Assembly (NCBI GenBank): GCA_013368375.1
Contig: JAACJP010000015.1
Location: 496,001-560,000 of the forward strand
Length of the DNA stretch: 64,000 bases
Direction: 5' to 3'
Source of the DNA: Tricholomella constricta
Taxonomy: Eukaryota > Basidiomycota > Agaricomycetes > Agaricales > Lyophyllaceae
Shown: in pieces, positions 45,241-55,188 of the stretch
Layout of the letters: each line of letters starts with the position of its first letter
Numbering within the stretch: the stretch's first letter is position 1
Notes under the pieces: model-generated
What the model was told of the DNA's origin: nothing
Database searches by the model: none
Seen by the model: only the letters and a program-made list of their open reading frames with translations
Program-made: the position numbers and the translations under genes

Positions 45241-47748
45241 TCAGTTCGGCCCAACCACGGTATTCTTCTTCTTGGAAAGTTTGGACATGACCTCGTCGGA
45301 GAAACCAAGGTGTTCTTGGACCAATTTCGGCGGAGTCAGGGCGAGCCACTGGGTATTTCGGGTCAGCACAACAATAGCGAGAAGACGACTTTTTCCAAAC
45401 CTGGTTCAAGCTGATATCCTGGAATTTGTCTAGAAATCAGGCCCGGAATCAGATGAGCTGTGCGTAAATTTAGACGTAAAGACTTACCCGTATTGAATAT
45501 CTCCAAGAACCTGAGAGTACTATTGCCAATATTCTCAACGTAGTGCCCTGCAGTTTTTATTAGCACATGCTAAAAATAACCTGAAAGATAAGCCTTACCC
45601 ATGCTTGCAGGTACGTAACCTTTGTTCAGGGGGTCAGTTCGTTATTCTGAAAATCTATAATGGTCGTAGCATACCAATGTCGCCAGGCTAAATACGTTGG
45701 CATGAGAAGCAGATCACCAAAGCTGGAGATTTGGAGGAAATACCTGATAGTCGAAAGTCCTCGCGTTGGACTGGGACGCGAAAATAGTCACTCGAGCATG
45801 GCCCTCACTGGAATCGCAGATTAGTTTGGATCAGTTCCCAAAGGTATTAAATGAATGTACAGGAAGAAGCTCCATTCGTCTTGGGTTGGGTGCCACTGAA
45901 CATCGATCAGACTCGGATATGGGTGAAGCAAATCACACGAAATCTCACGTGGAGCTCCCTGCGGATGGCGATCACATAAACAACGATTCTCAGGGAACGG
46001 TTTGAGCAACAACTCACCTGATTGCGCCCGGGTTGACGCTGACCTCTGCACAAGATAAGAGTAAGAAGTAAAGCAATGTATAACTCGACTCAGAACGGAC
46101 CTGCTGCGGCGATTGTCTTCGAGATTTTGAACGTTGTCGAGTCGACAACCTTCACAGAGCCGCCGGAAAGTTTCGTTTCCTTGACCTTTGAAAACTCAAA
46201 TGAAAATGGTTCTGGAACCGTGCCCTGAGGGCTTTTCGGCGCGTCATTGTCAGGCTCGGGGAGTTCTGTGCAACGTGAGTAACCTGCTGGGGATTTCAAG
46301 AGTAAAAGATACATACCCGCAGGGAAGATGTAGAGCTCCTCAGCAGGGATGTGATCGAAGGCGGAAATATTACTGTAGGCTCCTTTAGTGCTTGAAAACC
46401 GCAAGAAGCAAAAATCTTACGCTTGGAAATTCTTCGCGATGACTGAGTGAAACATGTCAATAAGTTAGTTGAGAAAGGATAGCAAGACGTGCCTTCAGCC
46501 GGAACGTGAGCAAGCCAATCGGTCAACTAGCGGCCAGTCAGCTTTCTGGAACAGACAATGATTATATATGAACAAACCAAGAACGTCGAATCTTCGCTGA
46601 AGTCTCCCTGGTCGAAGACCTAATAAAAGTTCAGCGTACAGACAGCGGTGAGCGGTTGACATTGATATTCTGACCAAGACGAACTCCGAGCCATCGGGAT
46701 CATCGTCGGTGGCTTGAAGTGAATGGGGAATGCCGGGAGGGAAGTACCAGAGATCGCCAGGTCTCTGCACAAGTGATTGGTGATGATGCAGGAATCTAGC
46801 GAATATATACATACGACAGTTGAAATGTAGTTCCGCCCCTCAGGGTCCACAGCTGTGATTTGGGTGGAGCCCTGAATGCTATGGTTCAGGAAAATCATAG
46901 GGAGAAAATTGTTCTCATGCTCACCTTGAGAACATATGCCCACTTGAACAAAGTCAGCCAATAGTTGACTTATGATGCAATTAGATACGTACTTCTGCTG
47001 TTTTATGCCAGTGGAGTTCTCTATAGACAAAGAAGTCATTCCATGAAACCGAAACCTTGCACACTACAAACCTCACGGCACCAGGCTCAAGTCGCATATT
47101 GACGCTTGCCATTTCTAGAATTAAAAGAAATCAATAAAGGAAGAGTTGGGACAAAGGGAAAGCCTACCAGTCGCAATTGGCATCGTACCGGCTGATGAAG
47201 CGAAAATTCAGATTTGTGCTCAATGAATGAGAACAACCGCCGCACTGTTTTGGTTCCTTGCCCAGCCACCAGTATGTAACCTGTTGTGGCTAAGACTAAA
47301 TGGCCATTTTGCGTTGGGACTAGTCAGCATAAACGTCAGTCGTGCAAGTCTGGGAAAATATAAGTAAATAATATGTGACTGACACGCTTCCATGATCAGT
47401 AGAAGGAGGAGCCATTAAGTCCGGGTTTTGTTTGTCAATTGGCACGTTGTCAGGCCCCATGAGCTTCGCACCCAATGAACCGCGAATTGGCTGATGATCG
47501 ACAGGACTGTCCTCATCCCATAATGGTAGATTGGGATCGAGATCAATGAACGGTACTGTGGCGGTTGGTTCGGAAGCAGTGCCTGTAGAGGTTGCTGGCA
47601 CTGGGGCGATGGTGGTGGAGATTGGTGGAGCTACACTGCTGATGATCTCCGATGCACTGGACGACAATGCTGACGACGATGCAGCTGGCGCAGCAGCAGA
47701 AAGTCTAGCAAAGAGAAGGGCAAAAAGACAGGACGCTAGGCTGATCAT
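45241..47748 (-). CDS. Oxalate decarboxylase (secreted bicupin)
   Basis: The enzyme converts oxalate to formate and CO2 using Mn. The start at 47748 gives MISLASCLFALLFARLSAAA, a signal peptide, then a Ser/Ala/Thr-rich stretch and PNLPLWDEDSPVDHQPIRGS. Small exons encode AKWPFSLSHN and LHTGGWARNQN. Cupin 1 reads MRLEPGAVR then ELHWHKTAEWAYVLKGS, with His-x-His and Glu ligands, TQITAVDPEGRNYISTV and PGDLWYFPPGIPHSLQA (fourth His). Cupin 2 reads [39 protein letters not shown] and LRFLEIFNT. The end is WLALTPPKLVQEHLGF followed by SDEVMSKLSKKKNTVVGPN, stop at 45241. All metal ligands of both cupins are present. The gene is extremely intron-rich, including exons of 10, 18 and 28 nt inside the metal motifs. 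Fungi often induce such enzymes by oxalate or acid; no specific site is identified here. Confidence 0.93.
45949..45958 (-). other. 10-nt micro-exon in the oxalate decarboxylase gene
   Basis: On the minus strand GGAGCTCCAC is flanked by the acceptor ATCCGCAG and the donor GTGAGATT. Without it, the surrounding exons (…GCAATCAG and TGGCACCC…) do not keep frame; with it they read [14 protein letters not shown], supplying Glu-Leu-His of the second cupin metal motif. The flanking introns are about 59 and 53 nt. Confidence 0.8.
46925..46942 (-). other. 18-nt micro-exon in the oxalate decarboxylase gene
   Basis: TGGGCATATGTTCTCAAG (Trp-Ala-Tyr-Val-Leu-Lys) lies between the acceptor TTGTTCAAG and the donor GTGAGC. 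It follows a 28-nt exon (46993-47020) encoding ELHWHKTAE. Both are needed to build the first cupin motif in frame. Confidence 0.8.
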
Positions 47749-47795
47749 GTTGGCTTGTGGGAGCTGGAACGACGTTAAAAGCCTGAAGGTTGAAG

Positions 47796-47803
47796 CTTTA
47801 TAG
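47796..47803 (-). promoter_or_regulatory. TATA-like box of the oxalate decarboxylase gene
   Basis: On the minus strand CTATAAAG lies about 48 nt upstream of the start codon at 47748. The short distance implies a very short 5' UTR, which is common for strongly expressed secreted enzymes in basidiomycetes. It is a sequence match only. Confidence 0.5.
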
Positions 47804-49295
47804 GCCTGGACTTTGAATATATCTCAGGAGAGTGGAGAGAAGTTCAAATCAAACTCATGCTCGCCAGAGGGTACCATCTGGACAGAAGTCACAAGGATTT
47901 TCGGGAAAGAAAGGAGCGAAACGTAACACACTCCCAATTCGATGTAAAGCGAACCACGACACTGGAGGGCCACTGTGGACGGAGGCGTTCGGGAAGCTCC
48001 AAATAAAGAGAACAAAGAGGGGAGACTGAGGCCACCACCTCATCGAACGGAAAATATTTCCACAAACGGGCTGGCCTGATGCACTCCTCGATTTTTCTGG
48101 GGCAGATGACAAGAACATGCACTTGCAGTATGTGACAAGGCCATAGATAGATAGCAAGGATGCGAGGTTGGTAATCGTACAAGCCCGGGACGCCGCGCCG
48201 TTCCATGGGAAGGAGTAGTGTTGCCGATGGACAAGGTCTTCAGTGCGAGCTCTACAGGCAGTTCAGCCTATCGAATAAGTCCTAAAGACCACGACTACGA
48301 TTGGACGCTAATAATAGCTCACCGATGTTTGATTAGGGATATGGATGATACGATGAAGGGACCAATCAAAGCTATAAAAACCACAGCCCCAAGTCGTCGA
48401 ACTGTGGCGGAGGAAATAGCGGTCATGCCGAAGGTCTTTCGTTCATGCCGGGACAGGAGCCAGCAGTTTTAGGTCTATTTGAGGCCTTCTGGAGGCTGAT
48501 TCAGCTTTCTGGCGCATTTCGACAATAGGATCATATCGTGGATACGTACCCGTCATGATCCTCTGATGCAATTGAGATGCGCCAATTTTGTGCTACAAAT
48601 TTCGCCTTGATGATCCGTTTCGACCATAATGCCAAAACCTTACACTTTCGACATCAACTTCAAGTAAAGTACCAACCTATGGCCGTCCTCACTACCTGAA
48701 ACGAGGTAATGATCTTCGTCGAAAAGCACCAGCGAACTGAAGCTCACATTGTTCGGCGTGATTGCCTCTAAATGTCGGCGACACCATGTGCATAGGCAAC
48801 TTATGCTTTCGAAGAATCGTTTCTTTGATCAATCAGAGCCAGCATGGTCCATCCGGATGGGGACATTGAACGCTCGACACTGCGATGGGTCGATATAACT
48901 GAAGGAGGGACTACCTCTACATTCATAAGCAATCCATTCGGCATCATCAAAGAGACGGGCCGCCGTGGAATCGGCTTGTTAGTCTGTAAAAATAGATAGA
49001 GCACATGGCTTCGATGAGATTAAAATATATCGTTAAAAGTGCATCACTGACGAACCTTAAGATACAAATGGCATCTTTGAGTCGCCGGAGTAGGTAGAAC
49101 GGCGTATGTGAACGCGCTGACATTGTTGAAAGCCATACGCTCCTCCAAGGTCGGGTGACAAAGACAAGGGTTATAAAGATAGCAGATCGGCATTTCACAG
49201 CTCCGCAAGTCGCGGTGATCGCAAACTTATACCAGCCTCAGGACCGACAGGGAAAACCGGCATTTTGGCCACGCCTCAAGGCTCTCGCGGGTTCA
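47804..49295. other. 1.5-kb region with unresolved coding-like fragments
   Basis: On the minus strand near 48790-48690, NNVSFSSLVLFDEDHYLVSG followed by SEDG resembles one WD40 blade. Frames at 49004-48801 (NGLLMNVEVVPPSV), 48206-47889 and 48420-48330 (VVFIALIGPFIVSSISLI) are protein-like but cannot be chained. A decayed gene or one with unfamiliar introns is possible. The left end includes the promoter of the oxalate decarboxylase. Confidence 0.35.
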
Positions 49296-50064
49296 TTAAC
49301 AAGGAAGTACACCAACTCGTCCGCCATTGTCAAGGATCCGGATGGCCTGACCAACTTCAACGAACCAGCTGAATCCCTTCTCGTAAGATCCTCCGAAATT
49401 CACGATCGGGTATTTAGCGCTTCTGATGAGCGACTTGTAAGGCAATCCATGCACATGTAGATGAAGGTGGTTAACAGAGTTAAACGGCGGAATATGAAAC
49501 CCCATTCTGTGGAACGGATGAATCAATCACCCGCATATCGTTCGGGGGCAGCTGTTTTACCTGCGCATTGACGGCGATACATTGAGTTCGTCGAGTACTT
49601 CGTGACCAATCGATTCCATGGTTCTCACTGGAGAAAACTTGGATATCTATCATCATACAGTACGATCAAAGACACACACCGAGCGATGCATCGAGCTTGC
49701 GTAGGTCCTTTACTGAAGCTAGAGACCGGCATGAAATTATGGAGAGTTTATGTATTGGGAAGGCATACAAACTTACCGATGTGGGCCTTGGGGATAACTT
49801 GCAGATGGTACCGAGCAGCAGGTCGGTAGTCATGAAATGCAATGAATGTCTCGTCCTTAGAAGATGGGTTCAATATTCCTTCGATACATTGCCGAGGGTC
49901 AAGGACGTTACCTCCCACACTACGTTGAATCCGTGATCTACTGATGCATGACAGAAGATACAAAACCCTGATACGGTTTCCCCGGTGTCCGTAGGAAGAA
50001 GGCTATGGTCAGGTGCCTTAACTGACTTCAGAAAAGGAAAGCAGGCAGCGAGGAATTCAAGCAT
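49296..50064 (-). CDS. HIT (histidine triad) family nucleotide hydrolase/transferase, HINT3/aprataxin-like
   Basis: HIT proteins cleave phosphoramidate or adenylate bonds. The start at 50064 gives MLEFLAACFPFLKSVKAPDH and then GFCIFC, the paired Cys typical of HINT3/aprataxin-related members. Exon 1 ends FNVVWE. Exon 2 is DETFIAFHDYRPAARYHLQV followed by IPKAHIG, with the conserved F.D..P.A..H..V.PK.HI pattern. Later exons give KDLRKLDASL and MESIGHEVLDELNVSPSMR. The last exon is MGFHIPPFNSVNHLHLHVHG followed by LPYKS, carrying the H-x-H-x-H-x-x catalytic triad, and then EKGFSWFVEVGQAIRILDNG. The stop is at 49296. About 200 residues, complete. It diverges from the UBP8 gene, with 391 bp between starts. 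Confidence 0.9.
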
Positions 50065-50455
50065 GAGGCAACTATGTGCGTCACTCCGCCAATCTCAGTC
50101 GCACAATTATGCGATGACGCAGGCCAAGGTTCTAACAGTTGGGTCCACTGTACTCTCAGATGGAAGGCGGGCGCAAAACCTTCAAGTATGAGCAACGAGA
50201 ACCTGAGCGGCTGAGCCTGAGTCGAGAGTTGAGCGAGATGGGTTGTCACACGCGTCACACGAGATCACACCTCGATCACAGATACACCTTCACTCATACC
50301 AACTCCCCCTGCACAATTTCTGATGTTCAAGGGCTTGTAGCTTGGATTTTTCAGTTCATGACAACTAATCGCGCTTATTATAACGATACCTTTGGCCAGC
50401 CCGTGGGGAACGACCAACGCTCTGAACGCAACGCTATTGATATTTTGCGCCCAAG
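50065..50455. promoter_or_regulatory. Divergent promoter region (HIT gene / UBP8 gene)
   Basis: 391 bp separate two divergent start codons, so it must serve both genes. A palindrome-like CACACGCGTCACACG stretch lies near 50247 and repeated GATCACACCTCGATCACAG follows. I identify no named factor site with confidence. Confidence 0.45.
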
Positions 50456-52690
50456 ATGACTAATTCCATTGGCCTTTGTCCACACATCGCGACTGTGCTC
50501 GGAAAAGATGGTGGAGGACAGCGACTACTGGGGAAATACAAATCCATCGTGGGTTGGAGCGTGAAACGGTACCAGAGTGTAAAGAACACTGCGAAGCGGC
50601 GGAGAGTGAGTATTTCTACATGTGGCATGTCGGCGCCCTGTTTACACTTCGCAGATAGCTTCGCCTTCTTGTGGCACATGCGATTTGATTCTTCCAAGGC
50701 CGTTTGCCTGCCTACATTGCTCGTATACAGGATGTTGGTCCGAAGGTCACGTGTTGCAGCATCTTGAGGAAGAGGACCATCCTTTCTGTTCGCCACAGTT
50801 TCTATGTGTGCTTGACGTAAACTTACTTAGCCGGTGCAGGTGTCGATGCGAAGACAGGATCTGTTTTCTGTCTCCAATGCCATGACTTTATCTACGATTC
50901 CGGCCTCAATGAGGTGTATACAGCATCATTGGTCACCGCAGAGGAAAAGCAGACAAAGTTTCAAGGTCAACTCTAATGTCATGTTGTGCATAAGAAGCTG
51001 AACCGTCTTCTTCAGTTTCCGACAAGCCCAGGGAGGCATTCAAAGCCTGGGTTCCGAGCGAGAAGGATACCGCTGCCCTCGAAGGAGCCGTGGCTATTCC
51101 TTGCCAAGGTTAGTGTAACCCCTCGGTACCTGTTAATCCTCACGAGTAATTGAACTTCAGGAAGAAGAGGTCTTCTCAATCTCGGGCAGACATGTTTTTT
51201 GAACGTCGTCCTTCAATGCTTTGCTCACAATCCTTTACTGCGCAATTATTTTCTGGGCGATAAACATAACTGGAAGCAGTGCAAGCTGGAAAATTGCACA
51301 TGTTGTGAGATGGACAAACTTTTCTCAGAGGTCTGTGCGAGTCGAAACGGGCGTGAGTGCGGAATGACCAAATTGACGCTATCTTAGATCTACTCAGAAG
51401 ATACTACCCCGTACGGGCCGATTACGTTCCTGGCGACGACATGGCGTGCCTCTGCCGAGTTATCTGGGTATGCACAGCAAGACGCACATGAATTTTTTAT
51501 TTCGGCTCTGAACCAAATCCACACGACATCCCGTGGCTCCACAAATGTTTCCTGCAACTGTATTATTCATTCCACTTTCGCAGGACAACTTCAGAGTGAT
51601 GTCAAATGTGAGCGCTGTGCGAATGTAACCAGCACTGTCGACCCCATGCTCGATATCAGCCTTGAGCTCAAGGGGAAAGGAGGCGAAGCTAATGCCGGAG
51701 AGAACACGCTGGCAGCTTGTCTGAGAAGGTTCGGATGTTTTTTTTTCCGCTCCCATTACCGCGCTGTACTTAACTTATCCTTCACAGGTTCACACAACCG
51801 GAGAAGTTGGGTCCCAAGGAGTACAGTTGCGGAAAATGCGGAAAGGCCTCTCATGTATGTGGCCCTTTGCGTCTCTCGGAACCGCTCTAAGTGCCGAAAT
51901 TCACTTTCACTTTTCAATTCTTTCAGGAAGCAAGCAAACGACTCAGCATCCGAACGCTACCTCCTGTCCTAAGCTTTCAGTTCAAAGTGATTATTAACTG
52001 GTCTATTTTCGATGAAAAAATTTCTGATGGTTCTTTGCAGCGGTTTGAACATAAGACCTCCGACAAGAATTCGGCTCGCAAGATTGACGCTCCGATTCGG
52101 TTTCCTGCTTCCGTCAACATGGCGCCTTACACCACACTCGCAATGAAGGATTCGGAAAAGGAAAATAACGGCATGTGCGTCGGTGTCTTCTGCCGAGTCT
52201 GCTCCTTCTGACGTTGAAGTGATTAGCTATACAGGACCGGAAGGCATGTACGAGTATGATCTATTTGCGGTCATCAACCACGAAGGAAAGATTAATAACG
52301 GTCACTACACTAATTTTGCACGATACCAGGACGAAGTGCGTGCCTCTCTCACGAAGATCCACCCGTCGACAGCAAGCTGACAATGTTTTCTTATTTTTAT
52401 TTCCCACAGTGGTGCCGTTTTGATGACGACAAGTGAACCTCTCTTTGCTCGTTGCTTTTAACAAGATACTAATCATGTTCAGAGTTACCCCATCGAACCT
52501 CGGAGCCTGCTTGAACTCGCCAGCGTATATGTGTTTCTATGTCAAGCGCCACTTGGATTACAAACCGCACATGACTCCGACATATGTGCTGGCACGCGAA
52601 ACAGAGGCTGTCCGGGAGAAAGAGATGGAGAAGGAGAAAGAAGCGGCGCGAATGAAAGAAGTCGAAGACGCCTTGTTGGCCACTGTCTGA
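50456..52690 (+). CDS. UBP8: Ubiquitin carboxyl-terminal hydrolase, UBP8/USP22 type (SAGA deubiquitinase)
   Basis: The expected role is removal of ubiquitin from histone H2B as the catalytic subunit of the SAGA DUB module. The start MTNSIGLCPHIATVLGKD is at 50456. The ZnF-UBP domain includes CPH near residue 8, ASPSCGTCDLILPRPFACLH, GCWSEGHVLQHLEEEDHPF and GSVFCLQCHDFIYDSGLNEVY. The USP Cys box is RRGLLNLGQTCFLNVVLQCF. The internal zinc motif is KCERCANVTSTVDP, and later PKEYSCGKCGKA. GYAQQDAHEFFISALNQIH is the QQDAHEF block. The His box is INNGHYTNFARYQDEW followed by CRFDDDKVTP, with a 23-nt exon encoding part of it. The C-terminal AYMCFYVKRHLDY is followed by a charged coiled tail (EKEMEKEKEAARMKEVED) beyond the usual end. 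Stop at 52690. About nine short introns. Orthology to Ubp8 rests on the ZnF-UBP plus USP order and on size. Confidence 0.88.
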
Positions 52691-52838
52691 TATGCTGCTG
52701 CGACATGTGCACACGCGGTACAGACTTCTTTGGAGATAAGGGAGAGTTATCTATGTTTATTCCATCGTCATCCAGAACCTTCAGGGAGGTAAAGAGGCCT
52801 GAGGCTGTAGACGGGCGCTGATCCAAAGCCTGCCGTGT

Positions 52839-54210
52839 TCATCCGTTGAGGATACCGGGTCTGGCATCCCAGAAGTCATTTTTGATTATGTCGCAGTGCA
52901 GCACGACGATTCTCGTTTTGGATTTGGCCTCTCGCTTCGGCTTTGCTTTTTTCCCCTTCATCGGCGAAGGCTCGGACACGGCATCGTCTGCCGCCTCACT
53001 AGTGGGGATTACAGCGGACTCCACAGGCTCTGCGATCTTTCCAATCGGTCAGCAACAACCGATAACTCCGAAAGTATGAGAGCAAGCAAACCTCGTCGCG
53101 AACCAACACACTTCCCTTCCGATACCTCTCGTCGACCTGGTTGTAGTTCACCTGGAACCGGGAGAAAAGAATTTCGTGCTTTTCTTTCGACACCGTCCCC
53201 TATACCCTTGTGAGTACTCGGAAGCTTTCAATGACGTGCCAGAACGCACTCGGAGGGTGGCGTGAGCCTGTGTCGTTGTTTCCCCTCCTTGTTGGACAAG
53301 TGCCCAGAAGACCGTATTGTAGAGGTTATTGATGTGCGCTTCAAGGATGTTTGTGTCAGCCTAGGATCGGGAAGTGAGGCTTGCTAATTGGATACAGACT
53401 GTCTGCTTGTCTCCACGAGAAATAATCGCGTATTTGCTGCTCCCCGGGGTATAGAATTATTCGACCATCGAAGGAAGGCGGATACTGCAATGGATTGTCC
53501 GGGAAATATCTGGGCCAGTTGAAGACGTAGGAAGATGTGAAGAGAGATGTCAGAGTTGACACGATCTTTGCCTGTCGACGGTTGTAAAGCTCCGTAGACT
53601 TTCGTAGCAGGAAACTAATCCAGGCGTCAGTTGGATTTTGAGATGTAAAGAGAACATTCTAGTTCAAGGGAAACTGGTCGCTGCTTGACTTGTAGGTCAA
53701 CGACAGTACATTTCAGAGATTGAGCCAACGTAATTACATCCGAGTATAAGTGGATGATTGCAGCAGTCTCCGAGGACCTATCTATAGCAAAGCATCTGTA
53801 CAGCACCCAGTCGGTCGCGTGAAACGATACTCTGCGCCATAAAAAATCGTACCAAGAGAATGGTGTTCAAGCAGTACACCAGGAAGGTTCTGGGGAACGA
53901 ATCAGTTGACAGTGTAACAGACCTGAATTCGTCGGACTCTCCGAATCCCAGGACAATGTCTGAGTATTCTTCCATGACGTCCCGTGCCGCATGATCCATT
54001 AGCTGAAGGGCGCGCAAATCATTTGGCTTGTCAAAATTATGTTTGTCGGAGAACCTATTCCATAACGTTGGTATTTTTCCTGCATCCATGCTTCCGTAGA
54101 TCATACCGGTGGAACGAGTGTCCGTCCAGGCGAAAAACCATGAATGTATCGGGCAAGAGGGGATCGGGGAGCTCAAATTTCCTCACATAGGCAAATTTTG
54201 AGCCGGCCAT
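52839..54210 (-). CDS. THG1: tRNA(His) guanylyltransferase
   Basis: Thg1 adds the G-1 nucleotide to the 5' end of tRNA-His. The start at 54210 gives MAGSKFAYVRKFELPDPLLP, then TFMVFRLDGHSFHR joined across an intron to FSDKHNFDKPNDLRALQLMD. The RLDGHSFHRFS and LGFGESDEFSFLL blocks hold the metal-binding acids of the polymerase-like active site. Next are STELYNRRQAKIVSTLTSLF, SSYVFNWPRYFPDNPLQYPP, FDGRIILYP, DYFSWRQAD and HINNLYNTVFWALVQQGG. The end carries HEILFSRFQVNYNQVDERYR, a lysine-rich insertion (MKGKKAKPKREAKSKTR), then VLHCDIIKNDFWDARPGIL, stop at 52839. About 270-290 residues, complete. It converges on UBP8 (stops 148 bp apart) and diverges from the acidic gene at 54404. Confidence 0.93.
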
Positions 54211-54403
54211 GACAAGCGTTTGCAGGAACTGGAAAGCAGGGTTTTGATCTTATCGCAGTGGATTGACTGAGTCGGTCACAATCGGAAATGGAAATGTGAC
54301 TCCGCACTTTCACACCTGCTTCACAGTGACACGGTACTGCCTCGCGATTTCCTAGCTTTAACCGCAACTACCACGACCACAGCTTGCCGAATATCTTGTA
54401 TCG
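54211..54403. promoter_or_regulatory. Compact divergent promoter (THG1 / acidic hypothetical gene)
   Basis: Only 193 bp separate the two divergent start codons, the shortest shared promoter in the window. I see no TATA box on either side. Co-regulation of the two genes is possible but unproven. Confidence 0.5.
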
Positions 54404-55188
54404 ATGAGCACTGCCGCTAACTCGTACTACTTTCGTCGTCGTACCATCGGTCGAGCTGCTTCACCTCCCACATGGGCATGCTATGAGCAGATCCCGTACG
54501 ACGATGAGTACAGTGACAGTGGCTCCGACTCCTGCTCCGAGGACGAAGATGACTACTCAGGAGGCCATGGAATGCACGAATCGACAAGCGATTCAGAGGA
54601 CAAAGACCACACTGTAACTTCAAGCGGCATTCCAGTCGACGATCCCTCTCATGATCTAGACATGGACATCGAGCAAGAGGGCGATGGAGGAGCCAACAAA
54701 GCCGGAGAACCCCAGAAAGACGTTAAAGGGAAACAACGAGCCATTGAGCACGAACCTGAGCTGAGCTCGAGGCAGCAACGGAGGAAACGAACGCCTGTGT
54801 ATACCCTGCGGCCCATCTTGACCATCCAAAGAAGCCAGGGCTTTGTGTGGAATCAGGTATGTTTACATACTGCATAGACGAACAGGACCCCACACTAACT
54901 CTGGATTACAACAGGACCTCTTCGTCCCACCGTACATCAAAGACCGATGTTCGTTTCTTTTGTCTCGATGCTTATCATCTATGCTCACATGTACTGACGC
55001 TTCGCACCTCCATTCGTTCTGCTTGCGCTTTCACCTGAACCTCAGACGTAGCCTCGACCTCGCCCCCCAACTCCAAAGGGTTTATCTCAACCTCAGCGTC
55101 TTCTACGAACTCAGCCCTCACCGATTACGAGGTGGAGGTAGTTGAGATTCGTGTAAAAGAGGGCGAACTGGATTATATCATGCCTTAG
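54404..55188 (+). CDS. Acidic hypothetical protein, basidiomycete-type
   Basis: The start MSTAANSYYFRRRTIGRAAS is at 54404, with PPTWACYEQIPYDDEYSDS and an acidic serine stretch (GSDSCSEDEDDYSGG). QRRKRTPVYTLRPILTIQRS and QGFVWNQ end exon 1. The second exon is DLFVPPYIKDR. The third exon, after an acceptor near 55045, is DVASTSPPNSKGFISTSASS then TNSALTDYEVEVVEIRVKEG, stop at 55188. About 200 residues, probably nuclear because of the KRTP/RRKR cluster. The RPILTIQRSQGFVWNQDLFV block followed by PPYIKDR looks conserved and may be a short linear interaction motif. No named domain is recognised. Confidence 0.7.

Noticed and set aside
50456..52690. Loss of activity in UBP8 because the Cys box has Gln two residues before the Cys
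   Set aside because: That position varies in the family, and the Asn five residues before the Cys, the Cys itself and the His box are intact.
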